Notes: a model not told the origin generated them from the sequence alone. Counted from the first letter of the stretch, positions 6,989 through 15,318 are shown. The stretch: DNA of 19,823 bases from Planctomycetota bacterium (GCA_003644265.1 QNBX01000080.1:1-19823), one strand, 5' to 3'. Program-made: numbers and translations.

Positions 6989-9880
6989 ATGGGGCGTCAG
7001 CTCAGCATGTTCAGGTTCGTTTGCGGCTTTCTCGCGGCGGGCGTTCTGTCCGCTGCTTCTGTCAGCGCGCAAGAGATCAACACCAGCACGCTCTCCGAGA
7101 ACGGCTGGTTCTCGGACGACACGCGCGCTGATGGCAGCGGCACGGAGGCCGCGGGCACGAACCTGATCAGTGACACGCTCACGGATGACCCGGAAGGCAG
7201 CGCCTCCGGCACGTCGGCTCATGACGCCGACATCAACGCACAGATCATCTTCGGTGACGCCGTGGGTGCCGAGCCCGCGCTGACCCATGGCGGCGCGGTG
7301 CACCTTGGCATCGTAGCGGGTGAAGTGTTGGGCAAGAGCGCGATCAGCCATCGCAAGGACGACGGCACGGGGCACGGGCCGGGCAGCGGCTTCGGGCCCG
7401 GCTTCACGGCCGAGTACTCGTGGATGGGAGATGGGACGCCGGCGATCACGACCTCGCTGAAGTTCGGCATCAAGACCGCGGAGTTCGGAGCCGCCGGCGT
7501 GTCCTCGCGCACCGGCGAGAACGTCTGGGACAAGCTGCTGATCTTCGAGCCGGGCAACCTCAACGGCGGCACCTCGGACGCGCTCTGGCACACCGAGACC
7601 ATCGATTACACCACGGGCAAGTGGTGGTTCTTCGATCGGGTGGCCATCGCGAGCATCATCGGCACGCCGATGACCCTGTCCGACATGGCCGTCTCGCCCG
7701 TGCTGGTGGGCGGTGGACCCAAGACCGTGGCTGACGTCTACGCGCTGATCACGGCGCCCGGCGCGCACATCACGAGCGTCCAGTTCGGCATCGGATCGTA
7801 CAACGCGGGCGGCAGCGTGTACGCCAACCAGCTCGAGACCAGCGTGTACCGCGCGGGCATGACGACGACGTTCGGGCAGCCCTCGCCCTACGACCAGGAC
7901 GTCACGCCGGACGCTATCTTCGGCAGCGGCAATGACAACGGCAGCTTCACCGTGGATCGCCAGAGCGGCGTCGAGCTGGGCCTGCGCGCCAAGCTGCGCT
8001 TCCCGCCGACGAACGCCTTCATGAGCAACGGAGACGGGACCTACACCTACAACACCGGCTCTGGCACCAGCTCGCCTCCGAACCCGGAGTGGCACTACGA
8101 GTGGGCGGTCAACAGCGACTATGACGACAGCTCGGGGTTGTTCATCGACGACCTGGTCTACGAGCTCGGGATCGACTTCGACCCGGGTCCGGGGACTGAT
8201 TACCTCGTCTTTGACCCGATCGCCATCGGCTCGGTCATCCCCTACACGCCACCTTCGCCGCCGGTGCCCTACTGGGATCACTCCATCGGCGACAACTCGA
8301 CGCCCAACGGCGGCGGGGTAGAGGCCGGTGACGCGCCGACCTACGCGGCCCTGATCGGGTCCAACAACGTGGCGCAGAACTCGTGGCGTACCACCTTCCA
8401 CGACGAGTTCCCGTTCGTGTTCGATCCGGATGTTCCGGGGCGCTACGAGTTCTACCTCACGGCCTCCAGCGGCGGTAGCGAGGTCGCGCGCACCGAGATC
8501 AGCGTGATCGTGACCGACGGCGCGAGCCTGACGCTCGAGGCCGGTGAATGCCAGACGGATCAGGACGCGGTCCTGCCCGGCGTGCAGGCGGCGTTCGAGC
8601 TGTGGCTGCGCAACCCGGATGACGTCGAGGTGACCGGCTTCCAGGCGTTCCTCGAGTTCGACGATGTGGCCATGAGCTACGAGGGCACCGGCAGCAGCTA
8701 CACGTCGTCACCCTTCGGCGCGCACATCCAGGACATCGCCCTGGCGGAGGTCTTCAGCGGCCAACTGCGGCTGGACGGCAACACCTTCTCGCCCATCGGG
8801 CACTCGGGTGACGCGCTGCTCGCCACGCTGCTCTTCACGGTGACGGAGTGCGATCCGGTGCTGGTGGACTTCGACCTGACCCAGCCCTTCGACTCGGAGC
8901 TCAGCTTCTTCGGCGCTTCGATCGTGACCGCCCTGGTGGACTCGCCCACGATCATCGCCGACGACACGGCGCCGGTGCTGACGCCGTGCCCCGCCGACAT
9001 CACGCAGCCCGCCGACGCCGGCAGCTGCACGGAGGCGGTGGTGACCTGGGCGGATCCGACCGCGACGGACAACTGTGACCTGTCGCCCGTCGTGGTCTGC
9101 TCGCCGCCGAGCGGCAGCACGTTCTCGGTCGGGACGACGATGGTGACCTGCACGGCCACCGATGAGTGCGGCAACGAGTCGAGCTGCAGCTTCGACGTGA
9201 CCGTCACGGCCACCAACGCCGTGGACGTGATCGTGGAGCTCACGGGGTCCGACGCGACCTCGCGCTGCATCCACTTCGTGACGGACATCTGCGGTACGAC
9301 GGCCGATGCCACGCTCACGTTCGTGGGCTCGGCTCCGGCCATCGCGGTGGCCACCATCGAGGTGCCCTGCGGCGTCTGGACGCAGCTCTGTGCCAAGGAC
9401 GAGCAGCACACCAAGTGGGCAGAGTCGCCGCTCATCGTGGTGGGCGCCAACTATGTCGCGACGGCCACGATCGTGCTGGACGGCGGCGACACGGACAACG
9501 ACGGCGACGTCGACATCAACGACGTCACCCTGTTCCTGGCGCAGTTCGGAGGCTTGGCCGCGTCCGGCGGTTGCCCGTGGGATGGCGTCACGCGTGACGC
9601 GGACTTCAGCAACAACGGGGCTGTGGCGTCGGAGGACTACCCGTTCCTGACGGACAACTGGCTGAGCATGTCGAGCTGCAGCTGCAGCATTCCGCTCAGC
9701 GGTGGTGGCGGCGGCGACCGCTCGAGCCTGCGGCAGTCGGTGCGCGTGTACGACGCGACGACCATGGCCGCAGACCTCAACCGCGACGGTCGGGTGGACG
9801 TGCTGGACGTCGAGCTGATCGAGCAGCGGCGCGGCCTCTCGGGCGCGCTGTCCGAGCGCATGCGCGCTTCGCAGCGCTAG
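6989..9880 (+). CDS. Secreted modular protein: PEP-CTERM-like ectodomain, cohesin-like, HYR and dockerin-like EF-hands
   Basis: This encodes 963 residues. The ATG at 6989 follows a strong Shine-Dalgarno (AGGAGAGG) and starts a signal peptide (MGRQLSMFRFVCGFLAAGVL, cut after SVSA). Modules in order: about 28-505, an ectodomain resembling PEP-CTERM-family proteins (ENGWFSDDTRADG, GVELGLRAKLRF, SNGDGTYTYNTGSG), though no PEP-CTERM sorting tail is present; 512-652, a cohesin-like sandwich; 658-740, one HYR domain (TATDNCDLSP, TATDECGNESSC); 743-828, a Cys-containing beta module (LCAKDEQHT); 832-888, two dockerin-like loops, DTDNDGDVDIND (canonical) and DADFSNNGAVASED (degenerate); about 929-942, a canonical EF-hand DLNRDGRVDVLD. 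It is a modular paralogue of the gene at 10071. The likely site is the cell surface or outside the cell, with calcium-dependent binding inferred from the EF-hands. Partners are unknown. Confidence 0.9.
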   Translation: MGRQLSMFRFVCGFLAAGVLSAASVSAQEINTSTLSENGWFSDDTRADGSGTEAAGTNLISDTLTDDPEGSASGTSAHDADINAQIIFGDAVGAEPALTHGGAVHLGIVAGEVLGKSAISHRKDDGTGHGPGSGFGPGFTAEYSWMGDGTPAITTSLKFGIKTAEFGAAGVSSRTGENVWDKLLIFEPGNLNGGTSDALWHTETIDYTTGKWWFFDRVAIASIIGTPMTLSDMAVSPVLVGGGPKTVADVYALITAPGAHITSVQFGIGSYNAGGSVYANQLETSVYRAGMTTTFGQPSPYDQDVTPDAIFGSGNDNGSFTVDRQSGVELGLRAKLRFPPTNAFMSNGDGTYTYNTGSGTSSPPNPEWHYEWAVNSDYDDSSGLFIDDLVYELGIDFDPGPGTDYLVFDPIAIGSVIPYTPPSPPVPYWDHSIGDNSTPNGGGVEAGDAPTYAALIGSNNVAQNSWRTTFHDEFPFVFDPDVPGRYEFYLTASSGGSEVARTEISVIVTDGASLTLEAGECQTDQDAVLPGVQAAFELWLRNPDDVEVTGFQAFLEFDDVAMSYEGTGSSYTSSPFGAHIQDIALAEVFSGQLRLDGNTFSPIGHSGDALLATLLFTVTECDPVLVDFDLTQPFDSELSFFGASIVTALVDSPTIIADDTAPVLTPCPADITQPADAGSCTEAVVTWADPTATDNCDLSPVVVCSPPSGSTFSVGTTMVTCTATDECGNESSCSFDVTVTATNAVDVIVELTGSDATSRCIHFVTDICGTTADATLTFVGSAPAIAVATIEVPCGVWTQLCAKDEQHTKWAESPLIVVGANYVATATIVLDGGDTDNDGDVDINDVTLFLAQFGGLAASGGCPWDGVTRDADFSNNGAVASEDYPFLTDNWLSMSSCSCSIPLSGGGGGDRSSLRQSVRVYDATTMAADLNRDGRVDVLDVELIEQRRGLSGALSERMRASQR

Positions 9881-9889
9881 GGGGTGTAT

Positions 9890-9945
9890 CCGCAGCGTCC
9901 GGGTCGGGACCGATCACGTGGTCGGCTCCGGCCCGGGTGCTGCGG
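9890..9945 (+). terminator. 56-nt near-perfect hairpin after the 6989 gene
   Basis: Two 28-nt arms (9890-9917 and 9918-9945) pair at 27 of 28 positions, 22 as Watson-Crick and 5 as G-U, with one A/C mismatch. The centre is CACGTG. It begins 10 nt after the stop codon. All wobble positions are G-U in plus-strand RNA, consistent with selection as an RNA hairpin. No U-tract follows, so it may instead protect the 3' end or be a palindromic repeat element. Confidence 0.65.
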
Positions 9946-10035
9946 CGCAGTGTCTTGGAGACGAATAGGGAAGACTCCGTCGCTTGTATGGGAGCGCTTG
10001 GGCTGGGTGTGAGCGCGCCCTCGGCGGCGTGGTCC

Positions 10036-10046
10036 GGTGTCACACC
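10036..10046. promoter_or_regulatory. Short palindrome upstream of the 10071 start
   Basis: GGTGTCACACC is a perfect 5+1+5 palindrome ending 24 nt before the start codon. It could be an operator half-site or a chance motif. No convincing promoter hexamers were found in 9946-10070. Confidence 0.2.
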
Positions 10047-10070
10047 ATGGAACGCAACCGGAGACGACGC

Positions 10071-12680
10071 ATGACACGCAGCCACAGCATCGCCGGAGGA
10101 CTCTACGGCCTGCTCACCGCGCTGGCTTTGTGCGTCACTCCGGTCGACGCGCAGACCGCTCAACGGGCCGGGGTCTTCGGCGGCGACGTCGCAGGCATCG
10201 GCGCGTCGGACCTCAACGGTCTCGGCGGGGACGGCGCCCAGGGCCCGGCCGCAGCCTGCAAGACGGTCGCCGAGGTCCAAGACTGCGGCATCCTGACGGC
10301 GGCGTTGCAGGGCCCCGCCCTGGCGGACGGCAACAACATCCTGGTGGTGCACTACAACGCGGGTGTGACCCAGACCACGGCCAACATCACCAACGTGGCC
10401 TATATCGAGCTGCTCAACGCGCAGTTCGCCAGCAGCCAGACCCTGCCGGACCCGGAGAACTACGCGCTCAACGTCGTGCTGCCGGTGCCGACCTCGGACG
10501 GCTCCAACCTGCCGCCGGCGCTGCTGACGCTCGACGCGGCGCTGGGTGGTATCGGCGAGCCCGCGTTCGGCGGCATCCCCGCGCTCTGGACGGTGGACTA
10601 CTTCGACGGGGCCAACACCCCCGGCGACCTGGTCGGCACACGCACCCACACCGTGCTGTTCGGCGGGCTTGCCGACGGCGTCTGCGATCTGGTGCAGACG
10701 TTTCACACGCCCTTCGATCAGTTTGCCCAGACGGTGTTCCATATCGAGGGCGGCATCTACCACAGCGTGGTCGAACCCGAGGTCGACATCACCGCCGCCA
10801 CGATCTGGGACGGGGCCGCGTTCACGATCCCGGTGCCTGGCCTCGGCGTCGTCGAGCCGTTCCTCTACGGCGAGACCCGCTCGGTCGACAGCGGCCACTT
10901 CACCACGCCCTCGCTGCTGACCGGCTCGGCCGAGCCCGCGCTGGTGGACTTCGTGACGGTCTGGACCAGCAAGCCCTGCACGCGTGACACCCTGGCGTCC
11001 GTGGTGAGCAACCGGATCGCGCTGGTCGAGATCGACGCGAAGCTCTGCTACTCGACCGGCGATCTGATCGAGCTCGAGCTCCACATGAACTGCCTCGAGG
11101 GCGACGTCACGGGTTTCTTTGCGTCCGTGGACTTTGACCCGACAGTGCTCGAACTGAAGACGCCGCTGAGCGCGTACACGCTGAGTCCGTTCCCGCTGCA
11201 CATCGGCTTTCCGATCACCGAGGTCGCCCCGGGCATGCTGATGCTTGATGGCTCGGCGGGCTTCGGCGACCCGGGCAGCGACGCGGACGCGCTGCTGGGC
11301 AACTTGGTGTTCGAGGTGCTTCCGGGCAACGACGGCCTGTCGACTGAGGTGGGCTTCACGCCCGGCGGCGGCTTCCCCAACGAGCTGAGCTTCGAGGGCG
11401 TGCCGCTGCCCACGCGCACCGGCGACCCGCTGGGCTGGGCGATCGACGACACTCCGCCCGGGATCGCCTGCCCGCCCGACATCGACGTGTTCAACGACCT
11501 CGGTCTCTGCAGCGCGGAGGTCGTCATCACGCCACCCGCAGCCGGCGACGCCTGCGGCCTGTTGCCGCTGGTGGGTGTGCGCAGTGACGCGTTGCCGCTC
11601 GACGATCCGTATCCGGCGGGCTGCGCTCCGGGGACCACGACGACCATCACCTGGACGGCCACGGACTGCGCGGGGATCGCCAGCGCCTGCGTGCAGGAGG
11701 TGCGCGTGACCGACAATGAGCCGCCGGTCCTGAGCGGCGTCCCGGCGGACATCCACGTCATCCCGTTGGCGGGTGCCTGCGAGGCCGAGGTCAGCTTCCC
11801 CCTGCCGACCGCCATCGACAACTGCGACCCGGAGCCCAAGGTCGTGCTGGTGCGCAGCGACACGCTGCCGCTGACGGAGCCCTACCCCGCCGGTACCACC
11901 ACGATCACGGTCACCGCCACGGACGACTGCCTCAACTTCGCGTCCCAGACCTTCGATGTCATCGTCGCCGAGACCAACCTGGTCGATGTCGAGGTCGTGC
12001 TGGTGGGTGTCTTTGCCGACGTGTCCCGCTGCATTACCTTCGTGACGGACGACTGCAGCGAGGCCGATGTGCTGCTGAGCTTCAGCGACCTCGACCTCAA
12101 CCCGGCCACGCCGGTGCAGGCCCTGGCCACGATCGAGATCCCCTGCGGCGTCAGCTTCAGCCTGTGCGCCAAGGACGAGCAGCACACCCTCTGGAGCACG
12201 ACGACGCTCTCGGGCCTCGGGGGCGGCGGCTACATGGCCGACACGCCGCTGGCGCTCGATGGGGGCGACACGGACAACGATGGCGACGTCGACATCAACG
12301 ACGTGACCTGGTTCATCTTCCAGTTTGGCGGTCTGGCGGCCGGCGGGGGCTGCCCCTGGGATGGCGTCACGCGCGATGCCGACTTCAGCAACAACGGCGC
12401 GGTGGGTTCCGAGGACTATCCCTTCCTGACGGCCAACTTCCTGGCCACGACGTCGTGCGGCTGCGCCTTGCCAGCGTCGAGCGCGGGACATCGAGGTCCT
12501 GGCGATCCGGGCGCGAGCTGGCGTCTGCTCACCGCGCAGCTGCCGGCGCAGATGCAGGAGCGCGTGGACCTGAACGCCGACGGGGTGGTCGACGCACAGG
12601 ACGTGCGCCTGTTCGAGCAGCGCAACGGTCTGCCACACAGCCTCTCGGACAGACTGCTCTCGGCGCAGCGCGAGCGTTGA
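10071..12680 (+). CDS. Secreted modular protein: cohesin-like, two HYR and dockerin-like EF-hands
   Basis: This encodes 869 residues. The ATG at 10071 was chosen over 10047 because GGAG (10060-10063) lies 7 nt upstream and the product then starts with a normal signal peptide (MTRSHSIAGGLYGLLTALAL, cut after VDA). Modules: about 28-320, a unique N-terminal domain I do not recognise; 323-460, cohesin-like (VTGFFASVDFDPTVLELKT); 459-550 and 551-633, two HYR domains with conserved Cys pairs; 635-728, the same Cys-containing beta module as its neighbour (LCAKDEQHTLW); 731-787, dockerin-like loops DTDNDGDVDIND and DADFSNNGAVGSED; 833-846, EF-hand DLNADGVVDAQD and an EQRNGL tail. The C-terminal third is strongly similar to the gene at 6989, including at DNA level, so the pair arose by duplication followed by domain exchange. 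A role in surface assembly or adhesion is inferred. Confidence 0.9.
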   Translation: MTRSHSIAGGLYGLLTALALCVTPVDAQTAQRAGVFGGDVAGIGASDLNGLGGDGAQGPAAACKTVAEVQDCGILTAALQGPALADGNNILVVHYNAGVTQTTANITNVAYIELLNAQFASSQTLPDPENYALNVVLPVPTSDGSNLPPALLTLDAALGGIGEPAFGGIPALWTVDYFDGANTPGDLVGTRTHTVLFGGLADGVCDLVQTFHTPFDQFAQTVFHIEGGIYHSVVEPEVDITAATIWDGAAFTIPVPGLGVVEPFLYGETRSVDSGHFTTPSLLTGSAEPALVDFVTVWTSKPCTRDTLASVVSNRIALVEIDAKLCYSTGDLIELELHMNCLEGDVTGFFASVDFDPTVLELKTPLSAYTLSPFPLHIGFPITEVAPGMLMLDGSAGFGDPGSDADALLGNLVFEVLPGNDGLSTEVGFTPGGGFPNELSFEGVPLPTRTGDPLGWAIDDTPPGIACPPDIDVFNDLGLCSAEVVITPPAAGDACGLLPLVGVRSDALPLDDPYPAGCAPGTTTTITWTATDCAGIASACVQEVRVTDNEPPVLSGVPADIHVIPLAGACEAEVSFPLPTAIDNCDPEPKVVLVRSDTLPLTEPYPAGTTTITVTATDDCLNFASQTFDVIVAETNLVDVEVVLVGVFADVSRCITFVTDDCSEADVLLSFSDLDLNPATPVQALATIEIPCGVSFSLCAKDEQHTLWSTTTLSGLGGGGYMADTPLALDGGDTDNDGDVDINDVTWFIFQFGGLAAGGGCPWDGVTRDADFSNNGAVGSEDYPFLTANFLATTSCGCALPASSAGHRGPGDPGASWRLLTAQLPAQMQERVDLNADGVVDAQDVRLFEQRNGLPHSLSDRLLSAQRER

Positions 12681-12687
12681 ACGGAAC

Positions 12688-12708
12688 GGGGGTGGCGCTG
12701 TCACCCCC
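12688..12708 (+). terminator. Hairpin after the 10071 gene (first of two)
   Basis: GGGGGTG (12688-12694) pairs perfectly with CACCCCC (12702-12708) around a 7-nt loop, starting 8 nt after the stop codon. No U-tract. Confidence 0.5.
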
Positions 12709-12721
12709 TGTGGACTTACTG

Positions 12722-12759
12722 CAGCAGCCACGGCACCCGGGCGCGGGGCGTGGCTGCTG
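12722..12759 (+). terminator. Second hairpin after the 10071 gene
   Basis: CAGCAGCCACG (12722-12732) and CGTGGCTGCTG (12749-12759) form a perfect 11-bp stem with a 16-nt GC-rich loop, 13 nt behind the preceding hairpin. Together they resemble tandem terminators. No U-tract. Confidence 0.55.
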
Positions 12760-12813
12760 AGGTGGCCGCCCCCTCCGGTGCGTAGCCCGCACCGCGACGC
12801 GTGGCCCAGTGGT

Positions 12814-12819
12814 TATCCT
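12814..12819 (+). promoter_or_regulatory. -10-like hexamer directly before the 12825 start
   Basis: TATCCT is followed by only 5 nt before GTG 12825, a spacing that would put transcription start at or next to the start codon. No clear -35 element was found, so this is tentative. It supports GTG 12825 over GTG 12801. Confidence 0.3.
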
Positions 12820-12824
12820 CCGGC

Positions 12825-15146
12825 GTGCTCGCCCCGCGACCTCTCGCCGCGCTCTGCTTCGCCGCGCTGGCGCTGGCGCTGCTCGCGAGCTGCGGTGGCG
12901 AGGATGGGGCGCGCGCCGTGCTGGAGCGACCGCTCTTCTCCGCTGAACCCTCGCCGGGCGCGGCGGGCGCGGCGCGCCGGCGACACGCGGCTGAAGCGGC
13001 GAGCGCGTTCGACCAAGCGGGTGCCCCAGGTGCAGTCGGCCCGGCCAGCGCCATGGACGCGGCGCCACACAGTGCCTCGCTGCTGCTGGAAGGGGAGGCG
13101 CTCAGCGGGGCCCTCTCGCCCGTCGCCGGGACCGGGGTGACGTCGCAGGCAGGCTCCGGTGATCGCCGCGACGACGGCGTGTCCTTGCTGGGTCTGGGCC
13201 GGGCGGCCGTCGAGGTGGCGTTGCCTTCCGGCACGGACTCCAGCTGGCAACAGACGCTGCGGGTCAGCTTGAGCTGTGCACAGGCGGGCCGGCTCGAGCT
13301 GTGGTGGCGCGGCCCCGGGCAGGAGTTCGTCGCCGCGCGCCGCGCGCGCATGAGCTGGCCGGGTGGGCCGGAGCGGCTCACGCGCAGCCTGCGCCTGGAC
13401 CGGGAGGCGCCGTCCCTGAACGACGTGGCTCGGCCCGGACCGCTGCAGGCGCTGCGCATCCAGTTCGACGCCGAGGACATCGGCGCCCGGGCGCAGCTCA
13501 CGTTGCACAGCGTCGAGCTGCGCTCCGACTTCGACGTGCCGGACGGGACCCGGGTGGCGCTGGAGCGCCAGGGCGTGCGCCGGCAGGGCCCGCTGCTGGG
13601 GGTGCCGGGCTCGCTCTCAGGCATGGTGACGGGCGGGGCGGGGCGTTCGCTGGTGCTGCACGCCGCGCTCGCCGCCAGCGCGGAGCGCGCCTGGCTCACG
13701 CTGCAGGACGAGGGGCAGCGCTGCGCTCCCACCCGGGTCGAGCTGACACCCGGCGCGGACTGGGCCGAGCTGCGCGTCGACCTGTCTGCCTTGCCCGAGC
13801 ACCAGCCCACGCGCTTCACGCTGAGCAGCGAGGGCGCGGGCGGCGTGGTCCTGGTGGGGGCGCCCATGGTCATCGGGCCCAGCGCGCGCGAGCGGCCGGA
13901 CGTGCTGCTCTACCTGGTGGACACGCTGCGCGCCGACCGGCTGGGCAGTCACGGCTACGGCGCTCCCACGGACCCGGGGCTGAGCGCGCTGATCGCGCAG
14001 GGCGGGCGCATGCAGCGCACCCTGGCCGCCAGCAACTGGACCCGACCTTCGGTCAGTACGCTGCTCACGGGCGCGGGCCCCGAGGTGCACGGCAACCTGC
14101 TGCCCGGCGGCCGCATCCCGGACGACCTGACCACCCTGGCCGGCGCCCTGGCCGAGGCCGGCTGGCTCAGCGTCAGCTTCGTCACCAACCACCACGCCGG
14201 ACCCTGGTCGGGACTCGACCGCGGCTTCGACGTGGAGTTCGGGCCCTCGGCGTTTGCGCCGCTCGAGCCCGCCTCGACGCTGACCTCGGCCCAGGTCGCC
14301 GCGCCCTTGGCTGCGTTCCTGGAGCGGCATCGGGGCACGCCCGTGTTCGTCTACGTGCACGTGCTGGATCCCCATGCGCCCTACCTTCCGCCGGCCGAGG
14401 ACCTGGCCGCCGTGGCAGGCGCAGGCGCCGTCTTCCCCGGGGGAGATGAGCAGCAGCGCGCGCGCTTCGAGCAGCGCTCACCGCGCTACGACGGCGAGTT
14501 GCGCCACGTCGACCGTCAGATCGCGGCGCTGGTGCGGCGGCTCGACCAGCGCGGGCCGGCGCTGCTGGCGGTCACCTCCGATCACGGCGAGGCCTTCCTC
14601 GAGCACGGCACCTGGGGTCACTGGCGCGGGCTCTACGACGAGGAGATCTCGGTGCTGTGGATCATGCGCTGGCCGGGCGAACTGCCCGCGGGTCGGCTGG
14701 TCCCCGGCAGCGCGGGCCTGGCCGACGTCGCGCCCACGCTGCTGGGGCTGCTGGAGCTGCCGCTGCCGCCGGACTGGACCGGGGCGGATCTGTCGGCGGC
14801 CTGGCGCGGCCGGGAGGCGCGGGCGCCGGAGCGCACGCTGGTGGTCGACAGCGTCTCCGCCGCGCAGGACAGCGCCGGGCGCCGGCAGCTGGCGGCCGAG
14901 CGCGCCGGCCTCAAGCTCATCGCGGAGGTGACGCCGGACGGCGGGTTGATGCCCCTGGCGCTGCACGACACGACCAACGACCCCGGCGAGCGCCACGACC
15001 TGCTGGCCGAGGGCCACGACGCCGAGGCGCTGCTCGACGCGCTGCGCGCGTACCTGGACGGCGCCGCCAGCATCCGCGTGCAGCAGGAGCAGGCCCTCGA
15101 TCCCGCGCTGGAGTCCTGGTTGCGGGAGATGGGCTACCTGCGCTGA
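12825..15146 (+). CDS. Lipoprotein sulfatase-superfamily hydrolase with N-terminal beta domains
   Basis: With GTG 12825 the product is 773 residues and starts with a lipoprotein signal (MLAPRPLAALCFAALALALL, lipobox LASC, Cys23). GTG 12801 would add eight residues; neither start has a Shine-Dalgarno. Residues from about 75 to 350 look like two beta-sandwich domains (LELWWRGPGQEF, then VELRSDFDVPDG) that might bind a glycan. From about 358 on lies an alkaline-phosphatase-fold domain: Asp366 (LVDTLRADR), Thr406 in the nucleophile position (NWTRPSVSTLLTG), HVLDPHAPY, Asp586-His587 (SDHGEAFLEHG) and the terminal LREMGYLR. Thr instead of Cys/Ser excludes formylglycine chemistry, so the sulfatase label describes the fold only. 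It is a paralogue of the truncated gene at the left edge. It probably acts outside the cytoplasmic membrane. Substrate unknown. Confidence 0.9.
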   Translation: MLAPRPLAALCFAALALALLASCGGEDGARAVLERPLFSAEPSPGAAGAARRRHAAEAASAFDQAGAPGAVGPASAMDAAPHSASLLLEGEALSGALSPVAGTGVTSQAGSGDRRDDGVSLLGLGRAAVEVALPSGTDSSWQQTLRVSLSCAQAGRLELWWRGPGQEFVAARRARMSWPGGPERLTRSLRLDREAPSLNDVARPGPLQALRIQFDAEDIGARAQLTLHSVELRSDFDVPDGTRVALERQGVRRQGPLLGVPGSLSGMVTGGAGRSLVLHAALAASAERAWLTLQDEGQRCAPTRVELTPGADWAELRVDLSALPEHQPTRFTLSSEGAGGVVLVGAPMVIGPSARERPDVLLYLVDTLRADRLGSHGYGAPTDPGLSALIAQGGRMQRTLAASNWTRPSVSTLLTGAGPEVHGNLLPGGRIPDDLTTLAGALAEAGWLSVSFVTNHHAGPWSGLDRGFDVEFGPSAFAPLEPASTLTSAQVAAPLAAFLERHRGTPVFVYVHVLDPHAPYLPPAEDLAAVAGAGAVFPGGDEQQRARFEQRSPRYDGELRHVDRQIAALVRRLDQRGPALLAVTSDHGEAFLEHGTWGHWRGLYDEEISVLWIMRWPGELPAGRLVPGSAGLADVAPTLLGLLELPLPPDWTGADLSAAWRGREARAPERTLVVDSVSAAQDSAGRRQLAAERAGLKLIAEVTPDGGLMPLALHDTTNDPGERHDLLAEGHDAEALLDALRAYLDGAASIRVQQEQALDPALESWLREMGYLR

Positions 15147-15147
15147 G

Positions 15148-15186
15148 CGCGCCGATGGGGGCGGGGGATTCCCACCCGCCGGCGCG
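15148..15186 (+). terminator. Compound hairpin after the 12825 gene
   Basis: CGCGCC (15148-15153) pairs with GGCGCG (15181-15186). Inside it, GGCGGG pairs with CCCGCC across a 5-nt bulge. It starts 2 nt after the stop codon and lacks a U-tract. It separates this gene from the next sulfatase-like gene. Confidence 0.5.
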
Positions 15187-15318
15187 TGCTTCCTGCGTAC
15201 ACTCGGGCGCGATGAGCGCGCCGCGCGGCTCGATCGGTTCGCGACCTCCGGACTCCCCATGGCCCTGCAGACGACCGACAGCCAGCACGTCTCGCGGGTC
15301 GTCAGCGGCCGTCCGTCC

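Noticed and set aside
9777..12731. Minus-strand open frame of 984 codons antisense to the 10071 gene
   Set aside because: Its product is a His/Gln/Arg/Val-rich low-information sequence with no domain, as expected for the complement of a GC-rich gene. The plus strand has a signal peptide, cohesin-like, HYR and EF-hand motifs and a good Shine-Dalgarno.
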